Of a stretch of DNA of 64,000 nt, positions 27,101-35,397 are shown piece after piece. The notes under the pieces are model-generated. The model made no database searches, was not told the origin of the DNA, and saw only the letters and a program-made list of their open reading frames with translations. The stretch spans positions 62,001 to 126,000 of the forward strand of contig CALIHR010000055.1 of the NCBI GenBank assembly GCA_938020505.1, given 5' to 3'. Within the stretch, counting starts at the first letter, position 1; every line of letters starts with the position of its first letter. This stretch comes from an uncultured Actinobaculum sp. (GTDB lineage Bacteria > Actinomycetota > Actinomycetes > Actinomycetales > Actinomycetaceae). The translations under genes were made by a program, and so were the position numbers.

Positions 27101-27197
27101 CCGCAAGGTTGCAACGTCTGACTTTCTTTGTTTGATCCCTGATTTCGCGCCCGCTGCGCGGCGGGGCCAGGATGAGATATCGATCTGGATCGACCAT
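24162..27197 (-). CDS. Superfamily 1 helicase with C-terminal PD-(D/E)XK-like nuclease domain
   Basis: A 1011-residue protein; ATG 27197 is chosen because GAGGTG lies five bases before it. Residues 1-120 form a beta-rich N-terminal region. The helicase core has Walker A GPPGTGKT (about residue 207), Walker B LDWLIIDEATLTDVLSAAL, motif III VVVGDLKQLAPVL, motif IV MLREHFRCAPEIIGFCN, motif V TVHKFQGRGARTMVFS and motif VI VAVSRAKERFVLV, an Upf1/Dna2-like set. A disordered insert of about 70 residues follows Walker A. The C-terminal 150 residues contain VDFVVYHAVTRRALLAIEVD, a DUF2726/Vsr-like nuclease pattern with DFVV and IEVDG. It stands alone, a plan known from single-gene defence proteins. 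Confidence 0.88.
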   Translation of the reverse strand: MVDPDRYLILAPPRSGREIRDQTKKVRRCNLADGKVRIEYAGCGTAYPYNHPNARLLEYSHEIRIEPEEQLRVRGRGWGGSLTAALFTDVWDREYSWVRIVSHDRAYTYPAEAVEIVSSAAADGRAAEVRRYWKDVVKLLGPENRTRKGHERLDFIDPDSALAAYLDGANGETQYPDRPVILPFNGNEDQRDAVAKALRNRVSVIDGPPGTGKTETILNIVANLLQHSKLTAGIVSFSNAAVDNVRDKLDEAGLGFVAARLGNKRMVAEFLRGQESRMRALANWKAGRTTRSGDGAARVESEASDGARQTGGLQIDGSKADGRDDGLQRAEPNAVEPNAGGRSADSEIAEAESRLVGIWRASRELAEVRRSIEECALEFSHFERRMRGERFADLDGLPLLRKSSDKIVKCLAETAVRAEIPGGLSGIVGRIRRHFEYGSLKGLDPRDADVVLRLQRAFYTRSLEELEERKRNLEETLARADEESVRKRHKALSRQALDDALRRRYRGAARKSFDDEGLRRRTKDLLSEYPVVLTTCHSIRSNLAEGTLLDWLIIDEATLTDVLSAALALSRARNVVVVGDLKQLAPVLDKKWAKALPAPPDPAYDVGELSILESVKKLYGERLPQTMLREHFRCAPEIIGFCNGMFYGGQLIPLADGPGEAAGPSLAMFKTAPGNHCRRIARGPVKGRYNQREIDVVMRETLAECGISPADLNVRRGSDLEVGFAAPFRLHADRLDQALEDAFGGCVEGEADGGWLSETVHKFQGRGARTMVFSTVLDESRDGRGALSFADDPRLINVAVSRAKERFVLVTDDGEMRESVNISALADYIRYQCPDQVVESRIVSVFDLLYRKHSERLAKFASGLRGKSKYKSENIMYTLLKGLLGESKYEGWLDVAFQVRLRDLVPDLALLSERQRKFVRSTSAVDFVVYHAVTRRALLAIEVDGTAFHEDKPVQLRRDGLKESILSLYGVKVLSFRTNGSDEEGRMRQELDRVLAEGLPGSCGGGAGRSA

Positions 27198-27489
27198 TGC
27201 CACACCTCGTCAATAGTGCTGCGTGCCACTTTTTACTTTAACGTAAGCATCAAGCGAATGCCAGGCCCAATCTCTGGGAATTTACGGAAGGAGCGGTCGA
27301 AGTTTCCCCAGACATGGGTGTCAGTACCCGTGTCGTCATACGTGAGAATCGCCTTGGAAGCGGCAGGAAACGGGTATCGTCAATCAAGCACGCGGAAAGA
27401 ATCAGTCGTCTGAAGCCGATCAGCCCGGAAGAACCGGCTGTCAGCAACAAGTCACGCAATCGTACTAACATGCAGAATCGAGGGACACC

Positions 27490-28329
27490 ATGGCAGTGCT
27501 CGCAGCAGGCCGACGGCATTCCGTCGCTTGCACGGCGGACGGAAGGGCCGTGGCCGCAGGATATCGCCGTGGAGGCGAATGCGCCGTGGACGAATGGGCG
27601 GACATCGTCGCCGTAACGGCTGGAAACGTTCACACCGCAACCAACACAGGCCGCTCGCACACCGTCGGCCTTCGGGCCGACGGCGCCGTCGCGGCAACGG
27701 GATGGAACGAGCACGGCCAGTGCGACGTCGAAGGCTGGAGCGACGTCGTCGCGGTCTCCGCAGGATGGCGCAGAACCCTCGGAGTGCGCGGGGACGGGGC
27801 CGTTCTGGCGCTGGGCAGCAACGAAGAAGGCCAGTGCGACGTCGAAGGCTGGAGCAACGTGTCCGCGGCCGCCTGCGGCGATTGGCATTCCGTGGGTCTG
27901 AGGCGCGACGGCGCAGTCCTCGCCGCGGGGAACAACCGCTACGGCCAGTGCGACGTCGAAGGCTGGAGCGACGTCGTCGCGGTCAGCGCGGGCTGCCTCC
28001 ACACGGTCGGGTTGCGCGAAGACGGCATGGTTGTGGCGGCCGGATGGAACCGTCTGGGCCAGTGCGACGTCGAGGATTGGTCGAGGGTCACGGCCGTGGC
28101 GGCGGGAAGCCGCCACACGGTCGCGCTTTTGGCGGACGGCACCGTGCGGGCGATCGGCGACAACAGAGACAAACAGTGCAACGTCCAGTCCTGGCGCAGG
28201 ATCGTCGCGATCGCGGCGGGCTCGGGCCACACGCTCGGGCTCCGGGACGACGGCAGGGTGCTCGCGGCAGGCCGCAACGAGTACGGCCAGTGCGACGTCG
28301 GCGCTTGGCGGGAAATCCGCATGCCTTAG
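27490..28329 (+). CDS. RCC1-repeat beta-propeller protein
   Basis: A 279-residue protein preceded by GAGGGA. It is composed of about seven repeats of roughly 40 residues with the pattern AVSAGxxHTVGLRxDGxVxAxGxNxxGQCDVExW, the bacterial RCC1/ATS1 blade. The DNA repeats are visible as recurring CCAGTGCGACGTCGAAGGCT. No signal peptide or membrane helix is seen, so it is cytosolic or escorted. Such proteins act as scaffolds; the binding partner here is unknown. The cysteine of GQCDV recurs in every repeat. The helicase gene is divergent, 292 bases away. Confidence 0.9.
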   Translation: MAVLAAGRRHSVACTADGRAVAAGYRRGGECAVDEWADIVAVTAGNVHTATNTGRSHTVGLRADGAVAATGWNEHGQCDVEGWSDVVAVSAGWRRTLGVRGDGAVLALGSNEEGQCDVEGWSNVSAAACGDWHSVGLRRDGAVLAAGNNRYGQCDVEGWSDVVAVSAGCLHTVGLREDGMVVAAGWNRLGQCDVEDWSRVTAVAAGSRHTVALLADGTVRAIGDNRDKQCNVQSWRRIVAIAAGSGHTLGLRDDGRVLAAGRNEYGQCDVGAWREIRMP

Positions 28330-28436
28330 GGAGAGCGTGCCCGCCTGCTTCAACCCGCGCGGCGGGCCGCGGGCGATCCGCATGCCCGATCCGCATGCTC
28401 TAGAGGAGGAAGCGCCCTCCCCCGTATCATTGCCCT

Positions 28437-29183
28437 ATGTCACGGCCTTCTCGTCATCGCCCTAAAGCACAGCCTCCTCAGTCGGCTCGCAACATGGGAC
28501 GCCCGCTGCCTTCGCGCGCGCATGTGGCGCTTCAGCCCGAGGAACCGCCGGCGCCTCGGTGGCGGGCCAGCGACATGCGCACGTTCTTCGACGTCGTCTT
28601 CTCGCTTTGCGGAAGGCATTCTGACCGCCCGGGGATAATCGCGGCGGACGGGCGCGGCGGCTCGGGAAAGACGACCCTTGCGTCGAAGCTCGCCGCGGCG
28701 GCCCCCGGCGCCGAAACGCTGCACATCGACGACCTCGACTGGAACGAGCCCCTTTTCCGCTGGGACCATCTGCTTGTGGCGGCGCTCGGCGAGCTCCGCC
28801 GAAACGGCTCGCTCGATTTCACCCCTCCCGCATGGCGCCGGCACGGGCGCGAGGGCTCCATCGCCGTTGCCGCGGGCGCGCCGTTCGTCGTCGTGGAAGG
28901 AACGGGCGCGGGAATGCGGGCGGTCGCCGATCTCATCGACGTTCACATATGGATTCAGACCGACGACGACGCGGCCGAGGAACGCGGCATTCGGCGCGAC
29001 ACCGCGGAGGGAACCAATGGCGACGCCGAAGAGTCGGTCCGGTTCTGGCATTGGTGGATGGCCGGCGAGCGCGCGTTCTTCGCAGCCGACCGCCCCTGGG
29101 AGCGCGCGCATCTCATCGTCTCAGGCGAGCGGCTGCCCGGGCTGGCCGACAACGAGATCGCGTGGGCCGAGGGCCCGATCTGA
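28437..29183 (+). CDS. P-loop nucleotide kinase (uridine kinase-like)
   Basis: A 248-residue protein with Walker A ADGRGGSGKTTLASKLA, a substrate region AETLHIDDLDWNEPLFRWDH and a late WWMAGERAFFAADRPWERAH segment typical of uridine/pantothenate kinase-like proteins in actinobacteria. A -10-like TATCAT lies six bases before ATG 28437, suggesting leaderless translation; a shorter start at ATG 28575 would omit the basic N-terminus. The phosphate acceptor is unknown. Its neighbours are unrelated. Confidence 0.8.
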   Translation: MSRPSRHRPKAQPPQSARNMGRPLPSRAHVALQPEEPPAPRWRASDMRTFFDVVFSLCGRHSDRPGIIAADGRGGSGKTTLASKLAAAAPGAETLHIDDLDWNEPLFRWDHLLVAALGELRRNGSLDFTPPAWRRHGREGSIAVAAGAPFVVVEGTGAGMRAVADLIDVHIWIQTDDDAAEERGIRRDTAEGTNGDAEESVRFWHWWMAGERAFFAADRPWERAHLIVSGERLPGLADNEIAWAEGPI

Positions 29184-29270
29184 CCGACTGGACGACGGGC
29201 CGGACGCCCTCGGCGATCCAGAGCACGATGCAATCGAGCCGATAGAGGCCCGCGCCCGATGGGGCAAGTC

Positions 29271-30704
29271 CTAGCCAATCAGTCCGTCTCGCGAACGATT
29301 CTCCGCCTGCCCTTGCCGCGGGCGGAAGAAAACGCCGAGGGCGGCGGCAAACGCCACAGCGCCCGCGCCAAACAGAACGTAAAACGCCGCCTGGGCGCCC
29401 GCCGTCGTCCCCGCAACCAGGTCTCCGGAGCTGTCCGCCTGAGCTGAGTTGACGATCGCGGCCGCCACGGCCGTGCCGATCGCGCCGCCTAGCTGCTGGA
29501 GGGTGTTGAAGGCGGCGTTGCCGTCGGCTTGGAGTTCCTCGGGCAGCGAGCGCAAGCCGTTCGTCATCGAGTTCGAGAGGGACAGTGCCTGGCAGATCGG
29601 GAAGAAAGGGTAGATGAAGGCCAAACGGACCGCCGAGCCTTCAATCCCGAACGCGGCAAAGCAAGCCAAAGTCGCCACGCCGACGGCGGCGCCTATAAGG
29701 ATCGGCCGCTTCGCCCCCAACCGGTCGAGGAGCCTTCCGCCGAACGGGGTGAGGATCGCTCCGATGACGCATCCGGGCAGCAGCAGGCAACCGGCGGCGA
29801 AGGAGCCCATCGATTTGGCCGCCTGCGCGAAATACGGGATGAGGTAGCCCAAGGCCAGCACCGCGGCTTGGATCAGCACCGCATAAACGAGGCTCAGCGA
29901 ATACGTGCGGTCGGCGAAAATCCGCACTCTCAGCAGCGGCATGTCAGAGCGTAGCGAGATCCATGTGAATCCCGTGAGCAAAGCGAAGGCAAGCGCGAGC
30001 AGCCCGAGCGTCTTCGGGCTTGTCCACGCGCTTTCGGAGGCCGCATTGGCTGCGACGACCAGCGCCGTGAAGCCCGCGGCGACAAGCACGAACTGTACCG
30101 GGCTGAAACTCGCCTTCTCAACGTCGCGCGCCTGACGCACAGTCAGCGCTCCGAGAACAAGTGAAAGGCCGAGGAAGGGCAACAACACAAGGAAAATCGA
30201 GCGCCAGCCAAAGGCCTCCACGAGGAATCCCCCAAACGAGGGCCCAACCGCGGGGGCTATGGCGATGATGAGCGTCGCAAAGCCCATCATGACGCCGAGC
30301 TTTCCGACGGGCGCCTGCTGCAGCACGATGTTGAACATGAGCGGCAGGGCGATCCCTGCGCCGATTCCCTGAAGGATTCGCCCGGCGACGAGGAGAATGA
30401 AGTTCGGCGCTGCCGCACACACCGCCGTCCCGGCGAGGAAGACGGCCATGGCCGCCAGAAACAGCGCCTTGTTGCGGAATCTGCGATTGAGGAACGATGA
30501 GATCGGCATGATCGCGGCGAGGACCAGCAGATAGGCTGTCGTCACCCACTGCACGGACGCCGTCGTCACGCCGAACTCCTCCATAAGCGCCGGAAACGCA
30601 ATGTTCAGCGCGGTCTCGACGACGACGCCGGCAAAGGACATGATGCCGACCGCCGCCACGGAGACGACGAACCGCGCGTCCAAGCGCCTTTCGAAATTCG
30701 GCAT
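29271..30704 (-). CDS. MFS drug exporter, DHA2 (EmrB/QacA) family
   Basis: A 477-residue membrane transporter with about 14 helices. It shows VETALNIAFPALMEEFGVTT (DHA2 opening), VQWVTTAYLLVLAAIMPISS, the loop LNRRFRNKALF in place of motif A, and motif C GFATLIIAIAPAVGPSFGGF. ATG 30704 is taken as the start; a TTG at 30734 would add ten residues. It probably exports drugs or other small compounds by proton antiport. The decayed toxin-antitoxin locus is upstream; no regulator gene is adjacent. Confidence 0.92.
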   Translation of the reverse strand: MPNFERRLDARFVVSVAAVGIMSFAGVVVETALNIAFPALMEEFGVTTASVQWVTTAYLLVLAAIMPISSFLNRRFRNKALFLAAMAVFLAGTAVCAAAPNFILLVAGRILQGIGAGIALPLMFNIVLQQAPVGKLGVMMGFATLIIAIAPAVGPSFGGFLVEAFGWRSIFLVLLPFLGLSLVLGALTVRQARDVEKASFSPVQFVLVAAGFTALVVAANAASESAWTSPKTLGLLALAFALLTGFTWISLRSDMPLLRVRIFADRTYSLSLVYAVLIQAAVLALGYLIPYFAQAAKSMGSFAAGCLLLPGCVIGAILTPFGGRLLDRLGAKRPILIGAAVGVATLACFAAFGIEGSAVRLAFIYPFFPICQALSLSNSMTNGLRSLPEELQADGNAAFNTLQQLGGAIGTAVAAAIVNSAQADSSGDLVAGTTAGAQAAFYVLFGAGAVAFAAALGVFFRPRQGQAENRSRDGLIG

Positions 30705-30822
30705 GCTCCCGCTTTCGTCTTGCCTGCCGAGCAAACCGTGCGGCAGACGCGGCCTTAAGCCGCAACCAGTCTAGACCTTGCTCCGCGCGCTCGCGTTTCC
30801 TTCGCCTCCGATCAAAGCGTTT

Positions 30823-31043
30823 CCCCGTCTCCGACGGCGACATTCGGCTCCCGCGAGTTTAACCGCGACGCGGGCGCCGCCAAGCGCGCCGCGGCAAACG
30901 GTCCCGTTCTAATGACCGATCGCGGCACTCCTGCATTCGTTTTGCTTTCGATCGAGGATTGCAGACGGAATTTCGAACCCGGCCTGACGCGAACCGAACG
31001 TGAGGGCTTGGGCCGCTTCGACAGCGGCCTCAAATCTATCTGA
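30823..31043 (+). pseudogene. Remnant of a Phd-type antitoxin gene
   Basis: In the frame ending at TGA 31041-31043 the DNA encodes FGSREFNRDAGAAKRAAANG followed by PVLMTDRGTPAFVLLSIEDC, an unmistakable Phd/YefM antitoxin core (SSREF, then PVxITDRGxPxxVLLSIEDY in the family). No ATG or GTG precedes it in frame at a sensible distance, so the start has been lost. Its stop overlaps the beginning of the toxin remnant, as in intact Phd-toxin pairs. Confidence 0.75.
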
Positions 31044-31304
31044 GCGTCATAACCGTCTTCGAGCTCGAAGTCGGCGTGCGGCCCTCGACTGCAAACCCCA
31101 GATCCTCGGCCCGATCACGGCTGCTTCATCGCCGCTTCCGCATTCGCCCGCAACATGACGGTCGCCATCCGCAACGTCAAGGATTTCAAGAGCGTGCCGC
31201 GATTGCCGTCGGTGAATCCTCTGGGCGCGCAAGCCGGTTGGGAAACGCCTGAGGGTTCAAGCCCCTTCCCATTGAAAGCTTCGAATCAGATCTCGCACGA
31301 TTGA
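31037..31304 (+). pseudogene. Remnant of a VapC/FitB-like PIN toxin gene
   Basis: Two fragments in different frames are visible. First YLSVITVFELEVGVR (from 31037), the internal PIN strand/helix with a conserved glutamate. Then, in another frame, CFIAASAFARNMTVAIRNVK and DFKSVPRLPSVNPLGAQAGW, the C-terminal PIN motif (IAATA...TRNVxDF...NP). The N-terminal third with the first catalytic aspartate and about 50 middle residues are gone. It directly overlaps the Phd remnant, so this is a dead type II toxin-antitoxin module. Confidence 0.72.
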
Positions 31305-31485
31305 GGGTAAAGAACCCCGCTCCTCGGGACGAACGGGCCTGGTCCAGGATCGCAGGGGTCGGTTAGCCTTTCCTAAGCAATACGTGATTGTCGAGCCGAC
31401 GCGCGTCAGCCCAGCCGGAGAGCCCGGAACGGCCTCCGCGGCCGCGGCCTTGCGACGTCGGCGCCGCCCCTGCGAAAGGACCGCC

Positions 31486-32292
31486 ATGAGCATGAACGAC
31501 GTGCAACAAACCCTCTTCTTCCCGCTGATGGGGCGGTCCGACGCCGCCCGCCGCTGGCCCGATCTGTTTCCGGACCCCTGGGCGGAGCACGCAATGAGCA
31601 TCCGAGAGTCGGAGGGAAGCGCCGCCCAGCAGCTCGGCACTTTTCCAGCCGTCGTCTACGGGCTGCGCCACCTGCTCACAATCCGCGAGATCAACGCCTA
31701 TCTCAAGGGCCACCCGGGCGCCGCGGTCGTGAACATAGGATGCGGGCTTGACCGGATCGTCCACGAGATCGCCGACGCGGACTCCCTCGTCTACAACGTC
31801 GACTTCCCAGAAGTGATCGAGACTCGCGAACGCTGGATCGAGCCTCACGAACGCGAGGTCGCCCTTCCCTATTCGGCGACCGACCATCGGTGGATGGACC
31901 AGGTCGACGCCGGCAAGGGGCTCGTGGCGATAGCGGCCGGGGTGTTCTACTACTTCGAGGTCGACGAGGTCAAAGCGCTCGTGCGGGAAATGGGCGCCCG
32001 CTTCCCCGGCAGCAGGCTGTGCTACGACGCCGAATCCCCGAGGATGACGGCGGGCAGCGAGAAGAACATCCGCCGCAACGGCACCCCCGACGCCCGCATG
32101 CCCTTCCGCGTCAAAGACCCCTACAGCGCGCGAACCTGGAGCGACCGAATAGACGACGTGCGCGTCGAGTTCGACTTCTCCTCCTACCTTCCCGCGCCTA
32201 AGCGGGCGAAGCTGCCCAGAGGCATTCGCTTCGCGTTTCGGTCATTCCGCATGTTCAAGGGAATGTACGAGGTGGTCATCACCTTCAAGTGA
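31486..32292 (+). CDS. SAM-dependent methyltransferase, LCM/Tcmp O-methyltransferase family
   Basis: ATG 31486 follows AAAGGA by five bases; 268 residues. The SAM-binding strand is AAVVNIGCGLDRIVHEIADA, followed by VYNVDFPEVIETRERWI, and LVAIAAGVFYYFEVDEVKAL is the typical later segment of the Tcmp-like/leucine carboxyl methyltransferase family. Members often methylate small molecules such as polyketides or carboxyl groups. It is monocistronic, and the substrate is unknown. Confidence 0.88.
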   Translation: MSMNDVQQTLFFPLMGRSDAARRWPDLFPDPWAEHAMSIRESEGSAAQQLGTFPAVVYGLRHLLTIREINAYLKGHPGAAVVNIGCGLDRIVHEIADADSLVYNVDFPEVIETRERWIEPHEREVALPYSATDHRWMDQVDAGKGLVAIAAGVFYYFEVDEVKALVREMGARFPGSRLCYDAESPRMTAGSEKNIRRNGTPDARMPFRVKDPYSARTWSDRIDDVRVEFDFSSYLPAPKRAKLPRGIRFAFRSFRMFKGMYEVVITFK

Positions 32293-32399
32293 CGCCGCCG
32301 ACGTCGGCGGACAGGCAGACGAACCCGGCCGGCCGGTCCCGCACTCCGCCAAAGGAAGAGGCCGAACCGTCGGCAAACGGCGAAGCCAACTGCGAGCGT

Positions 32400-34025
32400 T
32401 TAGAAGCTCGAGGAGGAGCCGGAGCCGCTGCCGCTGGAGCCGGAGCCGCTGGAGCCGCCGCCTGAACCGCTGTACGACGAATCGCCGTCGTCATCGCCGT
32501 CGAAAATGGACTTTACGACGCCTACCACGGCTATCCAGATTGCCCCCAAAAGCAAGGCGAACGTCAATGGGGTTTTGCCGACGTTCGAAGGCCTCGGAGG
32601 TGGAAAGTCGAAGGCGGGTCGAATTGTCGTGTACGGATTGTAGCTGCCTGAGACGCCGTTGACCTTCCAGGAGCCGCTGTAGGATTCTTCATTGCTCGGG
32701 GACGACTCCTGCTCATAGCTTTCGAGGATTCGATCGCCGCGCCTGGAGAGGCCAATCCTGGACGCTGCACGAATAAGCCTCTCGGCCCTGTCGTGGATTT
32801 CGTCCGACATCCTGTCCAGTTCTTCGAGCGCGTCGGAGGGCCCGGTCTCGCCCGTTTCAAGCTCTAAAACCAGAGCTTCGAGTCGCGCCAGCCGAACAGA
32901 AACCCATGCGTCCAGCTCCTGGGCATCCTCGAAGAAAGGAGCTCGCACAGACTGCGGTTTAGAGGAGGAGAGCTTCCTGATGGATTCTCGCAACCGGAGG
33001 ATCCGCTCCACATCCTCCATCACGCGCCCGACTTCGTTCGCCCAAACGTCTTTCCAACCGGGAGACATGGTTAGCAATTCGGCCGCCTTGACAACGGCTC
33101 TGCCCTGTGAGTCCAAGGCGAATGCGCGCTTTCGAAACGCTTTCGCCGACGTCGCCGCACACTTCCTAAACCAGTCTGGGCCGGAGAAATCGCCTACGAA
33201 ATCCTCCGCGATGCGTGGGAACCCCGCGTACTCTTTGCAAAATGCGCGATAACGGGCAATCGTTTCGGCGCCGTAAAAGCTGTCTTCTGGAATCAACTCG
33301 GCGTACCGTCCAATGGCATCGTAGTCGCGCACGACGCGCGAGTAATGGTCACGGGCGGCCCGAACGTTCTTAAAAGCCCTCAAGCCAGACCGGAAGTACA
33401 GAAACAGCCACACTGCGCCGCCGACGCTCGCCGCACCCGCCAGGGCAAACTTCCCTGCAGTTTCCCAGGCGCCAGAATTCGCGGCGTCGGCGTACTCCCT
33501 CGCCATGGACAAGACGCCGCCTGGCCAATCGGACCTTCGGAACTGGTCTTTCGCCGCATCCTGAATGTCTTTCTGGGCGTCCAAGGAAAGCTGGACATCC
33601 TTGCCAAAGTAACAGCCCACTTCCCTCCCCCGGGGAGAAACCGCGAGAATCACGAGGCCGTCCCGAAACCTCTCGGGATACGGCACCGGGTTTTCAAGCA
33701 GAGCAGTCGGATCGGGCTGTCGATGGGCGTAGTCAAGTACGGCATGGTCAAGCGAACCGGACAATCGTCCAGGCATGGTGAGCACCACGATGCGGACCCG
33801 CTTGTCAAAGGTCAGACCCTCGATTTCCGCCCCCACCCGCGTGCCGCGAAGAACGCCCGCCTCGTCGCGAACCTCCACGGTGGGATGGAAACTGCCGCCG
33901 GCAGCAGACCAATAAGCGCAAAAAACTGGGAACGCAAGAACGAGAGCGAGTCCCGCTGTCACTTTGACGGCAAATAGAAGAAGCGATAAGAACCTGTCCG
34001 CAAACAAGGCGAGAAGGCGTCGCAT
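32400..34025 (-). CDS. DUF5129-like membrane protein with TPM-type extracytoplasmic domain (paralogue 1)
   Basis: A 541-residue protein. Residues 15-38 are a membrane segment, then an extracytoplasmic domain with SFHPTVEVRDEAGVLRG, DGLVILAVSPRGREVGCYFG and KDVQLSLDAQKDIQDAAKDQ, like the TPM (YgcG/Psb32) domain. A helix near 190-215, a long helical cytoplasmic region, another helix near 490-510 and a Gly/Ser tail (SGSGSGSSSSF) follow. The gene at 37824 encodes a clear paralogue with the same order. Function unknown; TPM proteins are linked to membrane protein turnover and respiratory-complex assembly. The name DUF5129 is from memory and should be checked. Confidence 0.8.
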   Translation of the reverse strand: MRRLLALFADRFLSLLLFAVKVTAGLALVLAFPVFCAYWSAAGGSFHPTVEVRDEAGVLRGTRVGAEIEGLTFDKRVRIVVLTMPGRLSGSLDHAVLDYAHRQPDPTALLENPVPYPERFRDGLVILAVSPRGREVGCYFGKDVQLSLDAQKDIQDAAKDQFRRSDWPGGVLSMAREYADAANSGAWETAGKFALAGAASVGGAVWLFLYFRSGLRAFKNVRAARDHYSRVVRDYDAIGRYAELIPEDSFYGAETIARYRAFCKEYAGFPRIAEDFVGDFSGPDWFRKCAATSAKAFRKRAFALDSQGRAVVKAAELLTMSPGWKDVWANEVGRVMEDVERILRLRESIRKLSSSKPQSVRAPFFEDAQELDAWVSVRLARLEALVLELETGETGPSDALEELDRMSDEIHDRAERLIRAASRIGLSRRGDRILESYEQESSPSNEESYSGSWKVNGVSGSYNPYTTIRPAFDFPPPRPSNVGKTPLTFALLLGAIWIAVVGVVKSIFDGDDDGDSSYSGSGGGSSGSGSSGSGSGSSSSF

Positions 34026-34253
34026 TTATTTCTCTTTCGTTTCACAGGAACTTTTCACAAAGACGAGTGTAGGCCAGCGTTCGCGGGCGAAGAAGCCAAA
34101 TCCGCACTTCGGCGAAAGCTGGGGAGAATCGCCCGAGAAACAGACGCACGGACCTGCAATTTGCCCTGCCAAACCGGACCAGAACTTAGAAAAGACGCTC
34201 TAAATGCGCAAAAGTTCAAACCGATAAAGCTACGCAGCCAGCCCGTTCCGCCG

Positions 34254-35258
34254 TCACACATCCCCGAGGATCTCGCCGTGGACGACGGCGAACCACCCGT
34301 CGCCGCTCGCGCCCCACTGCCGCCACCCCTCAGCCATCGCCTGGAGGTCAGCGGCCGTAGCCAGGCCCAGCTCGCAGGCTCTGGGGCCGAACGAGCTGAA
34401 GCAACGCTCCGCCCACGTCGCCGACCACCACGAGCGGTCGCGCTCGGCGGCGAAACACCAGCTCGAAGCTGAGGCCGTCACATGAGCCAATCCCGCTCGG
34501 CGCGCCCAAGAAAGAAGCCTGCTCCCGGCGTCGGGGTCGCCTCCGTTGGCCCGCGCGGTCGCCATGTACGCGGAAAGCCACAGGTCCATGCCTTCCGGCC
34601 TCGGGAACCAGCTCATGGCGGAGTACACGGCGTCGCGCACCGCAACCGTCCCTCCGGGGCGGACGACTCGACGCATTTCCTTGAGCGCCGCCACGGGATC
34701 GTGCACGTGCTGAAGCACCTGATGGGCGTGGACCACGTCGAACGCGCCGTCTTCGAAGGGCAGCGCGAACGCGTCGCCGACGGCCAACTCGACCCCGCCC
34801 AATAAGCCTCGGGCCGCCAGGGTCGCACGGGCGGCTTCAATCGCCGAGGGCGAGGCGTCAAGCGCAACGACCCGCCCGGGCGCCACAAGCTCGGCCAAAT
34901 CGGCGGTGATGGAAGCCGGCCCGCATCCGACGTCGAGCAGATCCATGCCCGGACGCAAGCGAGGAAGGAGGTAGGCGGCCGAATCCAGGGCGCCGCGACG
35001 CGAGTGCCCTTCGAGCACAGCCGGGCTGTGCCCGTGGGTGTACCGATGCTCCGAGGCCTCGCTCGGGCGGCCTGAAGGGTCCCGGCCTGCTAAATCGTCC
35101 GACGGACCCCGGCCTGCCAGACGGTCCGACGGAGCTCGGTCTGCCGGACGATCCGAAGGAAGGCGATCCGAAGGGTCAGAAGCGCTGTCGGCGTTTCGGC
35201 AGCCCCCGCGACCGGGGGCGTCTGCCGAGGCGCCGCCCTCAAGAGAATCTGCGCACAT
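34254..35258 (-). CDS. Class I SAM-dependent methyltransferase with repetitive N-terminus
   Basis: A 334-residue protein. Residues 27-66 are a repetitive, charged region (DRLPSDRPADRAPSDRLAGR); the DNA shows imperfect tandem units around 35,080-35,170. The catalytic part has motif I MDLLDVGCGPASITADLAEL, ALDASPSAIEAARATL, and AFDVVHAHQVLQHVHDPVAA, matching UbiE/COQ5-like methyltransferases. It reads divergently from a PadR gene across a 139-base region with a palindromic box, so it may be PadR-controlled. The substrate is not identifiable. Confidence 0.85.
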   Translation of the reverse strand: MCADSLEGGASADAPGRGGCRNADSASDPSDRLPSDRPADRAPSDRLAGRGPSDDLAGRDPSGRPSEASEHRYTHGHSPAVLEGHSRRGALDSAAYLLPRLRPGMDLLDVGCGPASITADLAELVAPGRVVALDASPSAIEAARATLAARGLLGGVELAVGDAFALPFEDGAFDVVHAHQVLQHVHDPVAALKEMRRVVRPGGTVAVRDAVYSAMSWFPRPEGMDLWLSAYMATARANGGDPDAGSRLLSWARRAGLAHVTASASSWCFAAERDRSWWSATWAERCFSSFGPRACELGLATAADLQAMAEGWRQWGASGDGWFAVVHGEILGDV

Positions 35259-35341
35259 GCTGCAAGTATCTTCTCGGGAAGGCGTCGAATGCTCAGACGT
35301 CCAAAACTCGGACCAAGATGTTGCCCCAAAAGAGGCAAATT

Positions 35342-35361
35342 ATATATGTATAATCATATAT
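35342..35361. promoter_or_regulatory. Palindromic operator overlapping a TATAAT box
   Basis: ATATATG and CATATAT (perfect seven-base arms) flank TATAAT at 35349-35354. A further TATATATGCATG lies at 35373-35384. The position between the divergent methyltransferase and PadR genes fits autoregulation by PadR; a repressor bound here would cover the -10 box. Confidence 0.6.
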
Positions 35362-35397
35362 TTGCACAGTCTTATATATGCATGAAAGAATAGGGTT

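Noticed and set aside
30812..31033. A 73-codon minus-strand frame across the Phd/VapC remnant
   Set aside because: It is antisense to the recognisable antitoxin core and has no supporting features.
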